The notes under the pieces were generated by a model. It had not been told where the DNA came from and made no database searches. It worked only from the letters and a program-made list of their open reading frames with translations. A DNA stretch of 64,000 bases, taken from Mytilus trossulus (Eukaryota > Mollusca > Bivalvia > Mytilida > Mytilidae). Position 1 is the first letter of the stretch, and each line of letters begins with the position of its first letter. The translations under genes were made by a program, and so were the position numbers. Location of the stretch: positions 49,785,431 through 49,849,430 of the forward strand of contig NC_086381.1 in assembly GCF_036588685.1 (NCBI RefSeq), given 5' to 3'. Shown here piece by piece: positions 12,556-24,775 of the stretch.

Positions 12556-12790
12556 TTAAGGTGGTACCCACTTAAATTATTTTGGCTCGTTTAATTTTCA
12601 TAAAATATTGACAAAGTATTTTCTTTCACCCTTTGACAAAAATATAAAAATTTCAAAAAATTTGAACCAACCATTTTATCCGAATAATTACACTGGTTAT
12701 ATTGTAGTTTGACAAACACTAATTTTGATCATTGAGAAGCTTAATATTCCCTTAACAACACAACGTTTGCTCTGTAGTTTTTTTTTTATA
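12556..12790 (+). mobile_element. TTAA/GGTGGTACC MITE, 3' end lost (unit A)
   Basis: It starts TTAAGGTGGTACCCACTTAA and follows the same order as the complete copy at 29,094-29,366 (TTTGGCTCGTTTAATTTTC, TTTGAACCAACC, ATCATTGAGAAGCTTAATAT, ACAACACAACGTTTGCT). The right inverted end is missing, replaced by the retroelement tail. The same truncated junction occurs in unit D at 44,309. Unit B at 24,280 has additionally lost the left end. Confidence 0.75.
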
Positions 12791-12814
12791 GTTTCTCGTC
12801 ATTTTGTTATCACA

Positions 12815-13095
12815 AAAGCAGCACGACGGGTGCCACATGTGGAGCAGGATCTGCTTACCCCTTCCGGAGCACCTGAGATCACCCCTAGTTTTGTGTGGGG
12901 TTCGTGTTGTTTATTCTTTAGTTTTCTATGTTGTGTAATGTGTACTATTGTTTGTCTGTTTGTCCTTTTCATTTTTAGCCATGGCGTTGTCAGTTCATTT
13001 TCGATTTATGAGTTTGACTGTCCCTTTGGTATAGTTCGTCCTTCTTTTAGATGCTGTTTCATTGCATCAAACCGCCTTTATTTCACACAATAAGG
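12815..13095 (+). mobile_element. Retroelement 3'-tail copy (GACGGGTGCC family), unit A
   Basis: Landmarks are GACGGGTGCCACATGTGGAG, CTTCCGGAGCACCTGAGATC, GGGTTCGTGTTGTTTATTC, GCCATGGCGTTGTCAGTT and CATTGCATCAAACCGCC. Equivalent copies lie at 24,485-24,775, 44,540-44,820 and 60,745-60,990. The conserved reading frame through it (PHVEQDLLTPSGAPEITP) recurs in every copy only because the DNA is a repeat. The homologous tail at 19,099 follows directly after a reverse-transcriptase frame, so these are probably 5'-truncated copies of that retroelement. Confidence 0.75.
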
Positions 13096-13379
13096 CTATC
13101 ACACGCTAATTCCAATGTGTAAATGGTCGACACTATCGCCGTATAGAAATCCCCTTAAGATTAAATATAACTGAATTTAAATAATTATGTGTCTGGAACA
13201 TTGCAGAATAGTTGAACTCTTACAAAGAAAACGAGGTCATCAAAGAATCATTTTATTTTACTATATTGATAAGGTATACTAAAATAGAGGTTGAAGATAC
13301 AAGAGGGACATTCAAACTCACCAGTCGAAAAAATTAACTGGCTAAAACATGGCTAAAAAACGGAACTGACCAAAAGACA

Positions 13380-13790
13380 ACATTCTCTAATTTTTGTGCT
13401 ATTTTCTCATTTAATTTCCTGACTGGTGTGAGAAAAATATTTTTCCTCACTAGTGAAAAATCTGTTCTCGGCAAATGATTAGTCGAAATTTGATTATGAC
13501 GTCTAAATGTTTTGTTTTTTTCTGAATTTTCCTATTATGACGTCATGAAAAAAGGCGACAATGCCTGATGACGTCGCATATAAAGAACACAAGTTTCTGA
13601 AAATCTTTGAAAAAGAACGATAAAAAGCATTAAAGAAACCGATTCCGCCACTATAACTCGTGTATTATGATATTTCTTCACTCTCGACAGTTAAATTTTA
13701 TCATTTAAAGAAAATTTAACTGTCTCGAGTGGAGAAATATCGTAATACAATTGTTGCAGTGTAAGAATCTATATTTTGTACACGGAACAC
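13380..13790. repeat. Unit A/D segment with imperfect palindrome, absent from unit B
   Basis: The block lies between matching unit sequences and is also present in unit D (45,105-45,520). It is missing from B at 25,051, where flanking sequence is joined directly. It contains an imperfect palindrome at about 13,668-13,742: GATATTTCTTCACTCTCGAC and AGTTAAATTTT pair with AAATTTAACTGTCTCGAGTG and GAGAAATATC. Either B lost it or it inserted before A and D separated. Confidence 0.6.
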
Positions 13791-15075
13791 AATATAAAAA
13801 AAAACTAAAAACTCAGCAACACGAAAGAATTTTCTTTAACAGATTTTATCAACATACATTAATCTCGAAGGTAAAGTCAGGCCTTCAACATGGAACAAAC
13901 ATTATTATATCACTGCACGTTTAAGAATACCACTGGAAAAGTGTTATACGATCATGTTTATAAAAGTACAAAAGTCATTGCGTTTCTTATATTAAGTGCA
14001 ATAAGAATGACATTGATCTATCATATAACACAAGGTTCAGTAATGAGAAATTATATTACAGTTTTATTTAAACATGCTATTTACAATGTTTGGTGATCTG
14101 TTATTCACACGACGTAATGTTTGTGGTTATTCGTGGAACGTATTATCATAATTTTGTATAATGCAGGTGAGGTGGGAGGTGATATGTTCGCGAATGTTCA
14201 TCAATAACATATATAATATCCAAGTCATAATGACAGGGCAAGACAATGAAATGTGACAAAATGTTCGGCACAAAGCATATTATTCCATCGTATGTATCAT
14301 TGATGAGACTTTCAATTTAACTCTTATAATTCAACAAACCATGTATATTCAACAGAACAAAGTCGCAGATGGTATAATATTTGACAATCCGTCCGTCCAT
14401 AGCTTTATGCTTTCATTTTAAGCGGATTATCCTCAGATTTGATTTAATGTTACATCTCACCTACACTACGGATAAGTTCAATAATCGCATAATCTGAAAC
14501 ATTAAACCAATTTTGCAAGGGGACTGGTAATAATATATCATACTTATTACTGAATACTAAAATACAATACCACGATAGCGTCTCCGTAATCGTATGTTTT
14601 TCTCTAATTTGAAATTATGCTTCTGATTACCGTAACTATATAATGGGAAGTTGAATATCAAAATAATATGATAGAAGGTCCACTTTTGCCAGAAGGGATT
14701 AAAAAAAAAATCAATATCAATTCTGGTCGCTTGGATTGTATTTGATATCATATGTTTTTCGGAGTAAAAAGGTTTGGTATCTTTTACTAGTATTCGAAAA
14801 TCAAAAAGGTATTATAATTCTATCTTACAGATCCGCAAAATGTGCATATGATATTAGTCTCAGATATATATTAGTATTTATAATTTTGAATTTTGTCCTA
14901 GATATGTGCATGCAATCTTTAAATTTAAGTGCAAACTAGATGAAAACAACAGAATTAGACTCATTTTTATATCTTTTCATAATCATAATATTTTTTCGTC
15001 ACGATTTTAACCGAAAAAGACTGTTTGCTACAAAATGTTTGTGGTGAAATTGCCAATGCATGATAAATGGACTTA

Positions 15076-16512
15076 GGCCGTGTTCACATTGACCTAAATT
15101 CGGTGTTGTGTTAGTGTAACTTACAGATAAACTAAACACAATTGCGTTCCCATTGATAAAACTCAATGTTTACATGTAGTTTAAATCATGTTTTATCTAC
15201 ACACAGTCGATAGTCAATGTAGGCCTTGTGTAGGTTGAGTGTACACAAAACTAGGAATTTAGGACTTTAGTTTTACCGTGTATATATTTAAGGAGGAAAC
15301 TATTTTTGAGTAAAATTGATATTTTTGATAATTATTAGTATAGTTCTTTACAGAAATTATTGTTAAAAAAAATTAACGTACTTTATTAACCCCTGATCAA
15401 GACTCAAAGCAGCAACATTGCCGAACCCATAAGGCAGCAACAAAATGATTTTTGTTTGGGGGGGGGGGGGGCTATTATAGTTGAGTATAAATAATAAAGG
15501 CAAGGGGGTGGGGTGGTGAGCTACTGATTTTGTTTTGGAAACCAAACATGTTTCCAGTTTTTGGCCCTGAAATTTTTTTGTTTATTTCACCCTCAGCTGC
15601 AACTATATATAATGCTAAAATTGATTTCGACTTGTCACCAAAATTTGTCCTGAAAAAAATCAATAACCCGAGCCCCCCTACCCCCCACCCCCCCTGCTCC
15701 CCCTCCCCTCTTCAAAAAATGAAGTAAATAGTTGCTGCCTAATTCATTTGAAAAGGTTTTCCCGAATCGATTTGACGTACACAGAAATATTCGCCACTGG
15801 TCTTTACACAAACAACGATTCACGCATAAATGCATGACTAAAAAAAGTATGAGGTAAATGATATGTTTGTCTCGTAGCTCAGATCCGTTTAATAACACTT
15901 AAAATAAATTAAAAAAACGTTACCCTATTTCTTTTCCAAATACTCCTTGGAGAAGAAATACCATTTGAAACAAACAGAAAAGACAAAAATGTAGTGATTC
16001 CTAATATCTCAATCCTTTTTTTTTTCGGCTGTAAGCACGCTGCTGCAGCTTACGTTTTTCTAATGCGTAATCGGGACATCTCTAGTATATTCAAACAACT
16101 ACAAATAATAAAAATGGCTTTCATAAAGTAGCAACCACTTAACTTTTAAAAAAAAGGAGGAGGGTTATTTTTTTATCTGAGTCAGATTTTTTTTCGTGCG
16201 TACGTTTTTATTCCTTTTTTTTCGATGCTGGTGATCAAATACTTTTTTTTCCAATATTTAACACTATAAAGTATGGGAAAATTCTTGATTCAGAATAATT
16301 TTTTTTACCGCTAGAAAAATTGTCCAAAAAATTTGAATTCAGTTCTACGTAATGAACATTTAAATGACATATAGTTTACAAGTGGGAACAAATGTACAGG
16401 TAGCTAAACAAGGTGTATAGATGTGAACAAATGTAATGTGAAACCAGTGTACACTACACTAAACTAATTGTAAACATGTTTACTCTACACGTCGTTTGGT
16501 GTGAACACGCCC
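15076..16512. mobile_element. Harbinger-like non-autonomous element, 1,437 bp (unit A only)
   Basis: Ends are inverted: GGCCGTGTTCACATTG on the left and, reverse-complemented, GGGCGTGTTCACACCA on the right. The flanking triplets TTA (15,073-15,075) and TAA (16,513-16,515) fit a 3-bp TWA target duplication, as known for PIF/Harbinger. Units B (27,990-28,010) and D (47,690-47,710) have the empty site GGACTAAGTAG or close to it. Inside are a 12-13 base G-run at about 15,460 and C-rich DNA at 15,660-15,712. No transposase is seen. Confidence 0.75.
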
Positions 16513-16526
16513 TAAGTAGCTCTCAA

Positions 16527-16660
16527 AGGTACATGTACCAGGATTATAATTTAATACGCTGGAAGCGTGTTTCGTCTACATAAGACTCATCAGTTACGAT
16601 CAAATCAAAACAGTTAAAAAGGTCAAACAAGTACAAAGTTAAAGAGCATTAAGGAGTGTA
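16527..16660 (+). mobile_element. GTACCAGGATTATAA-family repeat, truncated (unit A)
   Basis: GTACATGTACCAGGATTATA leads into GTTTCGTCTACATAAGACTC and AGTACAAAGTTAAAGAGCAT, then stops. The orthologous unit D copy (47,716-48,000) runs to the ACTACTGGGC end, and unit B (28,018-28,130) stops at the same place as A. The truncation therefore predates the split of A and B at this position. Confidence 0.65.
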
Positions 16661-18419
16661 TATATATGTACTCTTTTTATAAAAAAAAGATGCTTTTTAA
16701 AAGTATTCAAGCGATATAAATATTTATTCCTTAGAAAGGGAAAAAATTGATAGCCATAGGGTGTATCGATTTATGACATAAAACCCATAAACATGTTCAG
16801 TTAAATTAAATGGTAAGGAACAGTGCTTTTATTGCTTTGAAATTCTTGCTTTATTTCGTACTTACGGACACTTTTATGGACGCAATTACGAGCTGGTTGA
16901 ACGCTATGGTATAACTGTTTCACATGACGATACATAGGTTCCAATTGTCGTAACCACAATACCGTCCTTTTGTCCTTTTTTCGAAACCCACGAAAATTGG
17001 TATCCAACGAAAAATCATGAATCGATAGTACAAATTCAATAACAACATAATCAGTATATAGATTGCCAGAGGACTGGTAACATAATGCCATACTAATTCG
17101 TGCAATTGAATCGTACCATATTTTTATTTGAAAGAAAATTTCCTCTTAACATGATCTAAGTGTAATCGACATGTAGTTTTACATGGGGAACACTTTTTTG
17201 CAGAAAGGGATTTTTAGAAATTATTTCATATCAATTCTTTTTACAAGGATCAGATTTGATAGCTGATCCTCTGAGAGGTAGGTAGTAGGCAATATTTGAT
17301 CCCTTGAATCCAAAATGAAAAGCATTATAATTTTACCAAATAAGATTCTTCAAATGTCCATATGATATTAGTCTAAAAGTAGTAGATATTTATCATTACT
17401 CTTATCTGCAGCTTTTTTTTGTTTGTTTATCACATTAATACACTCAGCTGATTTCGATAACCAAAAATATCAATAAAATTACAGACGGTTTATTTTAAAT
17501 ACATGTATGACTTGTAAGCATGTCCTATATCGCATATTTGGGCGCGGATGATGTGAGTTTGCTCTTTTTGAATTATTTTGTTCACTTCTAGTAATCGTTA
17601 GAGTATTGCTGGTTTTTCATTCTGGTAAGTTTTTTAATGTAAAAGATTCAATTTAACACTAGATGAATGAGGTAAAAAAATGGGGCGTTCAAAAAGAAAC
17701 TGATAACCACCAATTAACCCTAAATATAAAAAATATCTGCAATTCGGGAAAATCATTCAATGCAGACGAATAAAATTGACAACAATGTGTAAACGAAACA
17801 AACAGACATATGTTCATTAGTGTTAATCTGTCTTTTGATTGAGGCAAGCCATTTTAATCGAAAATTTATGTTTTGATGTTACACTATTTTTCAGATAAGG
17901 GTGAAGGTTGGTACCTATTAAAGCGTTTAAAACATGCTGCTTTTGTTTGCACCTGTCTTAAGTCAGGAATCAAATGTTCAGTAATTGTCGTTTGTCGATG
18001 TGGAGAATAAGTGTTTCACGTTTCTCGTTTTTTATATTGAGTAAACCAGTGGTTTTCCCGTTTGAATGGTTAAACAAAAGTGATTGGACCTTAGATAAAT
18101 AATATGCAAAGTTTCTCTCAATAGTTCGCAAACTTTTTATTCTCAGTTCTAAAACTCCTTTACAAACGAAACCTGAAATAGTAGATATGTCTTTTCTTTA
18201 TCAAAAGCATACATTTCCTAGTGGGTAATATCCTAAACATTCATTGCATTTGAAGTTTCTTTGCAATAAACAAATAGCTGTACAACAAAAATAGTTATTT
18301 TGAAGGTTTGAAGCTACACGAAACTGCACAAAGGAATGGAGACCATGCATTTAAATGAAGAGTATTGCTCTATCAAACAACTATTAGAAAAGTAATAGCT
18401 TCAAGTCGTTTTACATCAG

Positions 18420-19300
18420 GCAAATCTCTTGCAAATATCACATAGGAGCAAGTTTGATGGGACTTTTGAAACAAAATATATTATTTTTGGCACCTCACTT
18501 TATAACATACAAATTGATGACCTTTTATTCATGCCTATGACTACCATTCCTAATTCAAGTATTGTCAATAGATTAAGTTTTCACCGTGTCACCCTTTGGT
18601 CTCTGAATAGTAATAGATTCAGTGATCACTTACATTTAATATATCCAAGTGAATCTAAAATTAAAGATACTATCGACACGGATAAATCTGCTTCATATTT
18701 AGACCTTTTTTTCGAAATGACTACTGACGTTAGGTTAAATACCAAAATTTATGACAAACGCGATGATTTTAGATTTCCTATCCTATAGTCAACTTTCCAT
18801 TTCTGTGTAGAAATATCCCAGCGGCACCAGCATATGGAATATATGTGTCTCAATTGATACGTAACTATAGAGCTAGCTCAAAGTACGTTGATTTTGTTGA
18901 ACGAGGAATACTGCTTTTACAAAAGTTGCTAATACAGGGCTATGAATCAATCAAATTAAGGTCATCACTCAAGAAATTTTACGGTTGCCATCATGAGCTG
19001 ATTGGCCATTATGACAAACGTGTGTCAGAAATCATATCTGATATTCTTCCTCAGTCATAATAACCTTCAATCTTTACCGAACTGAACAAAGAAATAACTC
19101 GACGGGTGCCGTATACGGTGCAGGAAATGCTAACTCTTCCGGAGCACCAGATTTCTCTTGCAGTTTTTAGTGGAGTTCGTGTTGTTTCTTATTTATTATG
19201 TGTAACTGTTGATGTAAGTGTCTTTTGGTTTGATGAGTCTTTGTTTACTCCTTGATTTTGATTGTTATTGTCTTGTAACAGATTACATTTTATTTTGAAT
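18420..19300 (+). pseudogene. Retroelement reverse-transcriptase fragment plus 3' tail (Penelope-like or related)
   Basis: One frame (to 18,788) reads HLIYPSESKIKDTIDTDKSA, SYLDLFFEM and KIYDKRDDFRFPI. After a small frameshift near 18,785 a second reads VNFPFLCRNIPAAPAYGIYV, SQLIRNYRASSKYVDFVERG and LRSSLKKFYGCHHELIGHYD, up to a stop at 19,060. This string of motifs is the end of a reverse transcriptase abundant in molluscs and other invertebrates. I associate it with Penelope-like elements but cannot confirm the class. Directly downstream (19,099) comes ACTCGACGGGTGCCGTATAC and TTCCGGAGCACC, linking the repeat-tail family to this element. The frameshift and truncated 5' end show it is dead. 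Confidence 0.7.
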
Positions 19301-20016
19301 TGTAGATTGTGAGAAAAGACTTGTAAGGGCTTTTACGTCCGAATATTAAAATCTTCTTAGTTTGGGTGCTATAATGCACTATTATAAAGGTGTTATATCA
19401 TCAAATCAATGCACATCAATTTGTGTATAAAAAGGATAAAAAAAAATCTTCCCTTTAATTTGACAGTTGTAGCAAATATCTCCTACATTTCTATGCAGTA
19501 AAACCATCTAGGTGTTTATTAGCACCACTAATTTTTTTTATTTGGCGTTTCTTTAGAATATTTGGAAACTGGAAGTGACATGATTACTAAAGCTTGTACA
19601 CAGCTAAAAAACAAAGACACAAACAGTTGACTGGTTAACTTACACTGATGGTTATTTTCTAAAATGCCATTAAACGTATGTGAAATTTTATCTATAGTAC
19701 TGGACATGATAAATTTTACACAAACCAAGTAATTTTTTATTTGAAACAAAGATAAATTCTGCATATTTTATTGAAAAGTGTAAAAACAATGGCTGATAGG
19801 GGATATCGATGGGGGTATTACACCTTGAGAGATTTATTATGCCAAATTCAGGTTTTTGAAATAGATCAATTTACGAAAGTTTGGTCCTTTATATATATTT
19901 TGATATAGTAGAAATGTATGGTCATGTTTTCCCAAACGTAAATCTTGTTTATTAATACAATCGACCTAAATAGATTCAAACATAAAACGAATTTCGTAAC
20001 AAACTTTTATATAGTA

Positions 20017-20315
20017 TTATTTTTTCGATAATTCAAATGGTGCACATGGATTTGTTTTATCTATCTGGTCTTTTATTGCTTTCAGCAGTTCTTTCAGAAC
20101 TTGAAAGTCTTTAACGGCAAATAAGTGATCAGGTTTAGGTTGACTGACATACGATGTGAGTTCGTCCTTGCCCTTCTCCGAATGTCCACCAATCATTAGT
20201 CCAAACACAGTTGCTTTTGCGTGCAACATAGGTAATACTGAAGAAAGAGTTCTTCCGCAGTTTGATACTCCATCAGAAAGAATTAAAACTTCATGTTTGG
20301 TACCCTGACGCATGC
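20017..20315 (-). CDS. Gene 2 exon 3 (C-terminal vWA and stop)
   Basis: The acceptor TTTCAG precedes GCATGCGTCAGGG. The product reads GMRQGTKHEVLILSDGVSNC, then LPMLHAKATVFGLMIGGHSE, DELTSYVSQPKPDHLFAV and NPCAPFELSKK, then the stop. The SDG aspartate completes the MIDAS. C-terminal cysteine pairing with SNCG is plausible. Confidence 0.85.
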
Positions 20316-23300
20316 CTGAAATGAAAAAACACCAAAATATATTACTTACATTACATTAAACATAAAAATGATGAATAAAATATTAACAGAAAAACCTTTC
20401 AAGAGACTGTGCTTAAGGTAAAACATGCATCAAAAACATGTTTAATTTACATTTAAAGCCAAGCATACTTAACATGTTAAACTCTAGAGAACAAGTTATA
20501 CCATAAAAAAAACATATTTGCCAAATATATAAGGAAATTTTAACAGCAATTATATTATATTATAATAATAATGGATATTTTACAATGATAACGGATATTT
20601 TTTTGTCATTTTTATTTAGTCTTGGAGTTATCCGTTTTCTCCTACTTACATGACTTATGGTATTATCGACTCAATACTATATTTCTCTATAATTATGTAA
20701 GAAATTAATGCTTCTTTTTGTAAATTCATGTGTGTGTAAAAGCGTTGCCCGAACTACATTTTGTTCTTGCTTGATTCTACAAATGTACGCACGGTCAACG
20801 CTTTTACAACCCTATGAAATTACTTTCAGAAGCAGTCAATACTATAAAATTACTGTCTTTTGATGAGGTAAATATGTAGTTTTATTGATTTTAGAAAAAA
20901 ACATTCTATGCACTGCGGCCAACGGCCGAAGTGAATATCAGTTTTTAAAAGCCAATTTAACCACACATTTATCGAAACAAAAGACAGTATTGGTTTTATT
21001 CCATATTCCGAGAAAATGTATGTATTGGCAATTATTTACCAAAACCAATTGTACATCAAACGTTTTTTACCAAAATGTATGCATGTAGATAAACTCATCA
21101 TAGATACTAGGACTAAATTTTGTATATACGCCAGACGCGCGAATCCAAAAAAGTTAAAATGGCCAAATAAAGAACGAAGTTGAAGAGCATTGAGAACCAA
21201 AATTCCTAAAAGTTTTGCCAAATACAGCTAAGGTGATCTACGCCTGAGGTAGAAAAGCCTTAGTATTTCAAAAAATTCTAAAATTTGTAAACAGTAAATT
21301 TATAAATATAACCATATCCATGACATTTCATGTCAGCACAAATAGTGCTGACTACTGGGCTTGTGATATCCTCGGGGAATAAAAGCACGCGACGTTTTGA
21401 GCGGTTAATATTCTATTTCCGCAGATAATTATGCTTATATCATGTATATATTCAAAATCTTATTCCTAAGAGAAAAAAAAATACTTACATTATATCAATA
21501 TTGAATAATTATAATTACATGTTTTTCTTCATGATCAAGAAAACACGATAAACATCAAGATTTTCTATATTTGCCTGTGCACCTTTTTTTTTAAATATTA
21601 TGCCATTATGTAAAGTTAATTCTGAAATGAAGAATGATGCGAGATTGATGATAGTTAATCAAAATAACGTATAATTATTAAACATATATCTAATGTAATT
21701 ATTAACATAAAATAATCATACCTTTTGATGATGTAAACATTTGTATGGCCTTATAAAAGGCATCACCGGTACAAGTAACTCCTCCTTTATATGGTACTGA
21801 CTGTATTGCTGCCTTCAGCTCTGCCAAATTATGATTGTCATTGAAATCAAATTCTTCAACCACATTATTAGAATACTGAATCAGCGCCGCTCGGTTATAA
21901 ACAGTACGTTTATTTGAAATAAAGGGATCTGTAGATGGACAGAGCAGGCCTAAAAGTTCACCTAATTGCTCTTTAACTATTTCAAAGTTACCAGATCCTA
22001 TGCTGGTAGACGAATCAAGAATGATCAATAAATCTCTGAAAACACCCGGTACCTTTGCTTTAACGGTTCCCTGAGAAGTCGTTGAATTTGTCTTAATTTT
22101 TTTCTGCAGAAAACTGGTGATTACTGTATTTGCTGTTGATTGAATCGTTGGTTTCCTTGCTGCAATAAATAGTTAGTATAATGAAAAAGTCACATTAATT
22201 TATAGCTTGAACTTATATGATACTGTTCATAAGCTCGATACATTTCATGTATTTGTGTTTATCATATAATCTTAATAAAATAGTATTTCCTCAAAGAAGA
22301 AATCTGTCTTTTTAAAACAAATTAAGTTATACTAAGAAAGGCATACATTTGTAATTTAAAAGGACATAATGTAGCCTGAATATTGAAACAAGTCAAAAAT
22401 CAATAAAAAAAACTGCTTTAAGTTTATAGGCGTGTAAAGCGTGTAAAACATTGACATACGTTTGGTGTTTTTTTTATGAATTAAGAATAAATGTAGAAAT
22501 CAATTCAATATTGGAGCACCAAGCGGTTGTTTCAGAATATCAAAAGCATAGAAAATATTAATGAACAATACATGTCATTTCATAATAATGAAATGAACTT
22601 AATTTCTGGATAATTTTAATTTAAATCTCGGTCTTTTTCTGAAATTTATCAAAACTTTTGTTTTTTCAACCCTGTATACCACCATTCACCATGTGAAATT
22701 ATAATTTTGAAAATGCTTTGACCAACAAAATTATTTTATATTTCTTCCTGTGTGTTGTTTACATTATGACGTCAAACACGCGACTCATTAGAGTTGATGT
22801 GAACCTTGCCATTCAGTCACTGGACTTCAAATACTTCAAATATTTATGGGTTGATATAAAATACATATATAAGTAAGCAATGAATGTGTTTGTTTAATTT
22901 GATAGATGCTTTTTGTGCTTCTATGTTAAATATTTGTTTGTTTTGTTCTAATTGAGATTGTGACACAGTGATGACTGCTGTACCCCTATTTTAACACTTT
23001 TACCTATTATGTCTGTTTTGTTCTCGCATCGTTGTAATATAATGGAATTTAATGCGACTGTCATACAAGTGAGAGGTTTAGCGCTAAAAAACCAGGTTCA
23101 ATCCACCATTTTCTATATTTGAAAATGCCTGTACCAAGTCAGGAATATGACAGTTATTGTCCTTACAAATAAAAGTAACTTACATGTGTACTCAGTTATG
23201 TCCGTATCAGTTGGACAGGGTTTGCCACCATTGTCTGGATGCCTAAGAATGACCCTTTCTTTAGATCGTGCTCCAAATCCATATACCTCGCTCCACTCGC

Positions 23301-23409
23301 TCCATTGCGACATTTGACAGTCAACTTTTTCTTTTGTAAATAGAAAACAGTGATTTGAACCAATCATAAACACCAAAACTATAACTAACAGATCAATACG
23401 ACCCACCAT
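20017..23409 (-). CDS. Gene 2: secreted TSP1-like + vWA domain protein, 3 exons, apparently intact
   Basis: Proposed CDS is complement of 23,184-23,409, 21,722-22,159 and 20,017-20,315 (226 + 438 + 299 = 963 nt, 320 aa). Both introns are phase 1 with GT-AG ends: donors T/GTAAGT and G/GTATGA, acceptors TTGCAG/C and TTTCAG/G. The start has A at -3 and G at +4. Residues 1-21 form a signal peptide. Residues about 31-75 are a TSP1-like module with WSEWSE but lacking the central cysteines. A Ser/Thr-rich linker (about 76-112) follows. A vWA domain (about 116-305) has a full MIDAS: DSSTS at 124-128, Thr near 204, SDG with Asp 236. No membrane segment follows, so it is probably an extracellular adhesion, matrix or defence protein; the role is not known. 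A missed tiny exon supplying the last TSP1 cysteine cannot be excluded. Confidence 0.85.
20740..20960. repeat. Relic of a fold-back element in gene 2 intron 2
   Basis: AAAGCGTTGCCCGAACTACA and TACGCACGGTCAACGCTTTT are partly complementary ends of one block. Then ACTGTCTTTTGATGAGGTAA and GTTTTATTGATTTTAG match the tail of the unit D hairpin element (47,357-47,400). The same relic sits in gene 3 intron 2 (32,620-32,830). Confidence 0.55.
21115..21385 (+). mobile_element. GTACCAGG...TACTGGGC-family repeat in gene 2 intron 2
   Basis: It runs from TATACGCCAGACGCGCGAAT to GTGCTGACTACTGGGCTTGT. Compared with the gene 3 copy (32,990-33,300) it has lost the segment around GTCTACAAAAGACTCATCAG. The insertion is therefore older than the duplication of genes 2 and 3. 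Confidence 0.7.
21722..22159 (-). CDS. Gene 2 exon 2 (linker + N-terminal vWA)
   Basis: The acceptor is TTGCAG and the first codons continue phase 1 (Ser-Arg-Lys-Pro). The linker has four extra codons relative to gene 3 (QKKIKTNS against QTNP). vWA strand 1 reads VFRDLLIILDSSTSIGSGNF. Further along come VYNRAALIQYSNNVVEEFDF and GGVTCTGDAFYKAIQMF. The exon ends AAAG/GTATGA at 21,722/21,721. Confidence 0.85.
23184..23409 (-). CDS. Gene 2 exon 1 (signal peptide + TSP1-like)
   Basis: It encodes MVGRIDLLVIVLVFMIGSNH followed by CQMSQWSEWSEVYGFGARSK and PDNGGKPCPTDTDITEYT. The donor at 23,183 is a consensus GTAAGT. It shares nearly all codons with the exons at 11,300 and 35,507. Two Trp residues in WSEW are candidate C-mannosylation sites by family knowledge. 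Confidence 0.85.
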
Positions 23410-24484
23410 GATGTCTCTGTATGATACTTTACGAATGTTACACCAAAATCAAAGCTATATTTTATGTTAACTAAAATTTCCTGAAACGATTAATGCGTAC
23501 AATATTTATTAGAAACAATATCTTTCTACACCAATCCGATTTCCAAGAACCTTATATAGCCTAATAAAGACTATTTTGTGGTAAAAGAAACCATTTGACA
23601 AATAGGATTTTTTTTCTACTGCGTGAGTAGTAAGAATTGAGAGGGATCGAAAGCTACAAAGCAAACAAATACCACAAATAGGAACAACACGTAGACAAAT
23701 GGTAGACTGATGTAATGAAAATCCACAAACAGGAACTAAATTAAATGACGTAACGAAATCTACACACAAAAACCACATGACATAATATACATATGTCACA
23801 TGACACCTATCAATTGACACGTTGCAAAATGAGGCATTTTATTTATATAAACATTTGCATTAACATTTGCATTTAAATTGTTTGGACAGTGCGAGACTGA
23901 AATCAAAGAGAGTAAAAAAAAAAATTTATAAGGGAACGATTTAGAAGAGATAAGAAGATGCCAAAATATTGAATAGATAATTGTACTCAAAGAATACTAG
24001 ATAATAGGATATTTAATAGAGTCCCCCGTACTTCTTTGATTTCAACAGTTTATAAAAATTACAACTTACATTTTATACTTTGAAGAGTAAGTCATGTTTG
24101 AGCCTTAATTACATCGAGTTCGGGGCATTCTTCAATGTTCTAGTCAAAACTTTGAATGATGTCTTATGCTTGATATATTTTTTATAGATTAATATTTTGC
24201 GTGAGTGATTACTGTTTCCGTCTTGTTAATTTAATTTAATGTCCAGATTAAAATTAAGTATTTGCCACTGAACATAAAATATTGACAAAGTATTTATTTT
24301 CACCCTTTGACGAAAATATAAAAGTTTCAAAAGTTTGAACCAACCATTTTATCAGAAAAAATACACTGGTTATATTGTAGTTTGACAGACACTAATTTTG
24401 ATCATTGAGAAGCTCAATATTCCCTTAACACAACGTTTGCTCTGAAGTTTTTTTTTATAGTTTCTCGTCATTTTGTTATCACAT

Positions 24485-24775
24485 ACGCAACACGACGGGT
24501 GCCACATGTGGAGCAGGATCTGCTTACCCCTTCCGGAGCACCTGAGATCACCCCTCGTTTTGTGTGGGTTTCGTGTTGTTTATTCTTTAGTTTTCTATGT
24601 TGTGTAATGAGTACTATTGTTTGTCTGTTTGTCCTTTTCATTGTTAGCCATGGCGCTGTAGGTTTATTTTCGATTTATGAGTTTAACTGTCCCTTTGGTA
24701 TCTTTCGTCCTTCTTTAAGATGCTGTTTCATTGCATCAAACCGTCTTTATTTCATACAATAAGGCTATTACACGC
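24485..24775 (+). mobile_element. Retroelement 3'-tail copy (GACGGGTGCC family), unit B
   Basis: This is the orthologue of the 12,815 copy, in the same place relative to the TSP1 exon and inherited by duplication. It keeps the same landmarks with scattered substitutions. Confidence 0.75.

Larger units (their letters stand above)
11270..23154 (-). repeat. Tandem segmental duplication, unit A
   Basis: First of the ~12-kb head-to-tail units. From left to right it holds TSP1 exon 1 of gene 1, a long upstream region, then exons 3 and 2 of gene 2. Homology to unit B (23,155-35,206) can be followed by eye through most of its length. Similarity on the left stops within about 30 bp of the exon-1 donor. 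Private features are the Harbinger-like insertion at 15,076-16,512 and a long retroelement fragment at 18,420-19,300 that is mostly deleted in B. Confidence 0.85.

Noticed and set aside
12725-13093. Apparently conserved 87-122 aa protein (PHVEQDLLTPSGAPEITP) present three times
   Set aside because: The same DNA occurs as dispersed repeat copies, including 60,745 and a relative after an RT frame at 19,099. Conservation is due to repeat copying, and frames differ between copies.
16801-17105. Overlapping 96-aa and 61-aa minus-strand ORFs
   Set aside because: The equivalent positions in units B and C have different frames and stops, so there is no sign of coding constraint between paralogous units.
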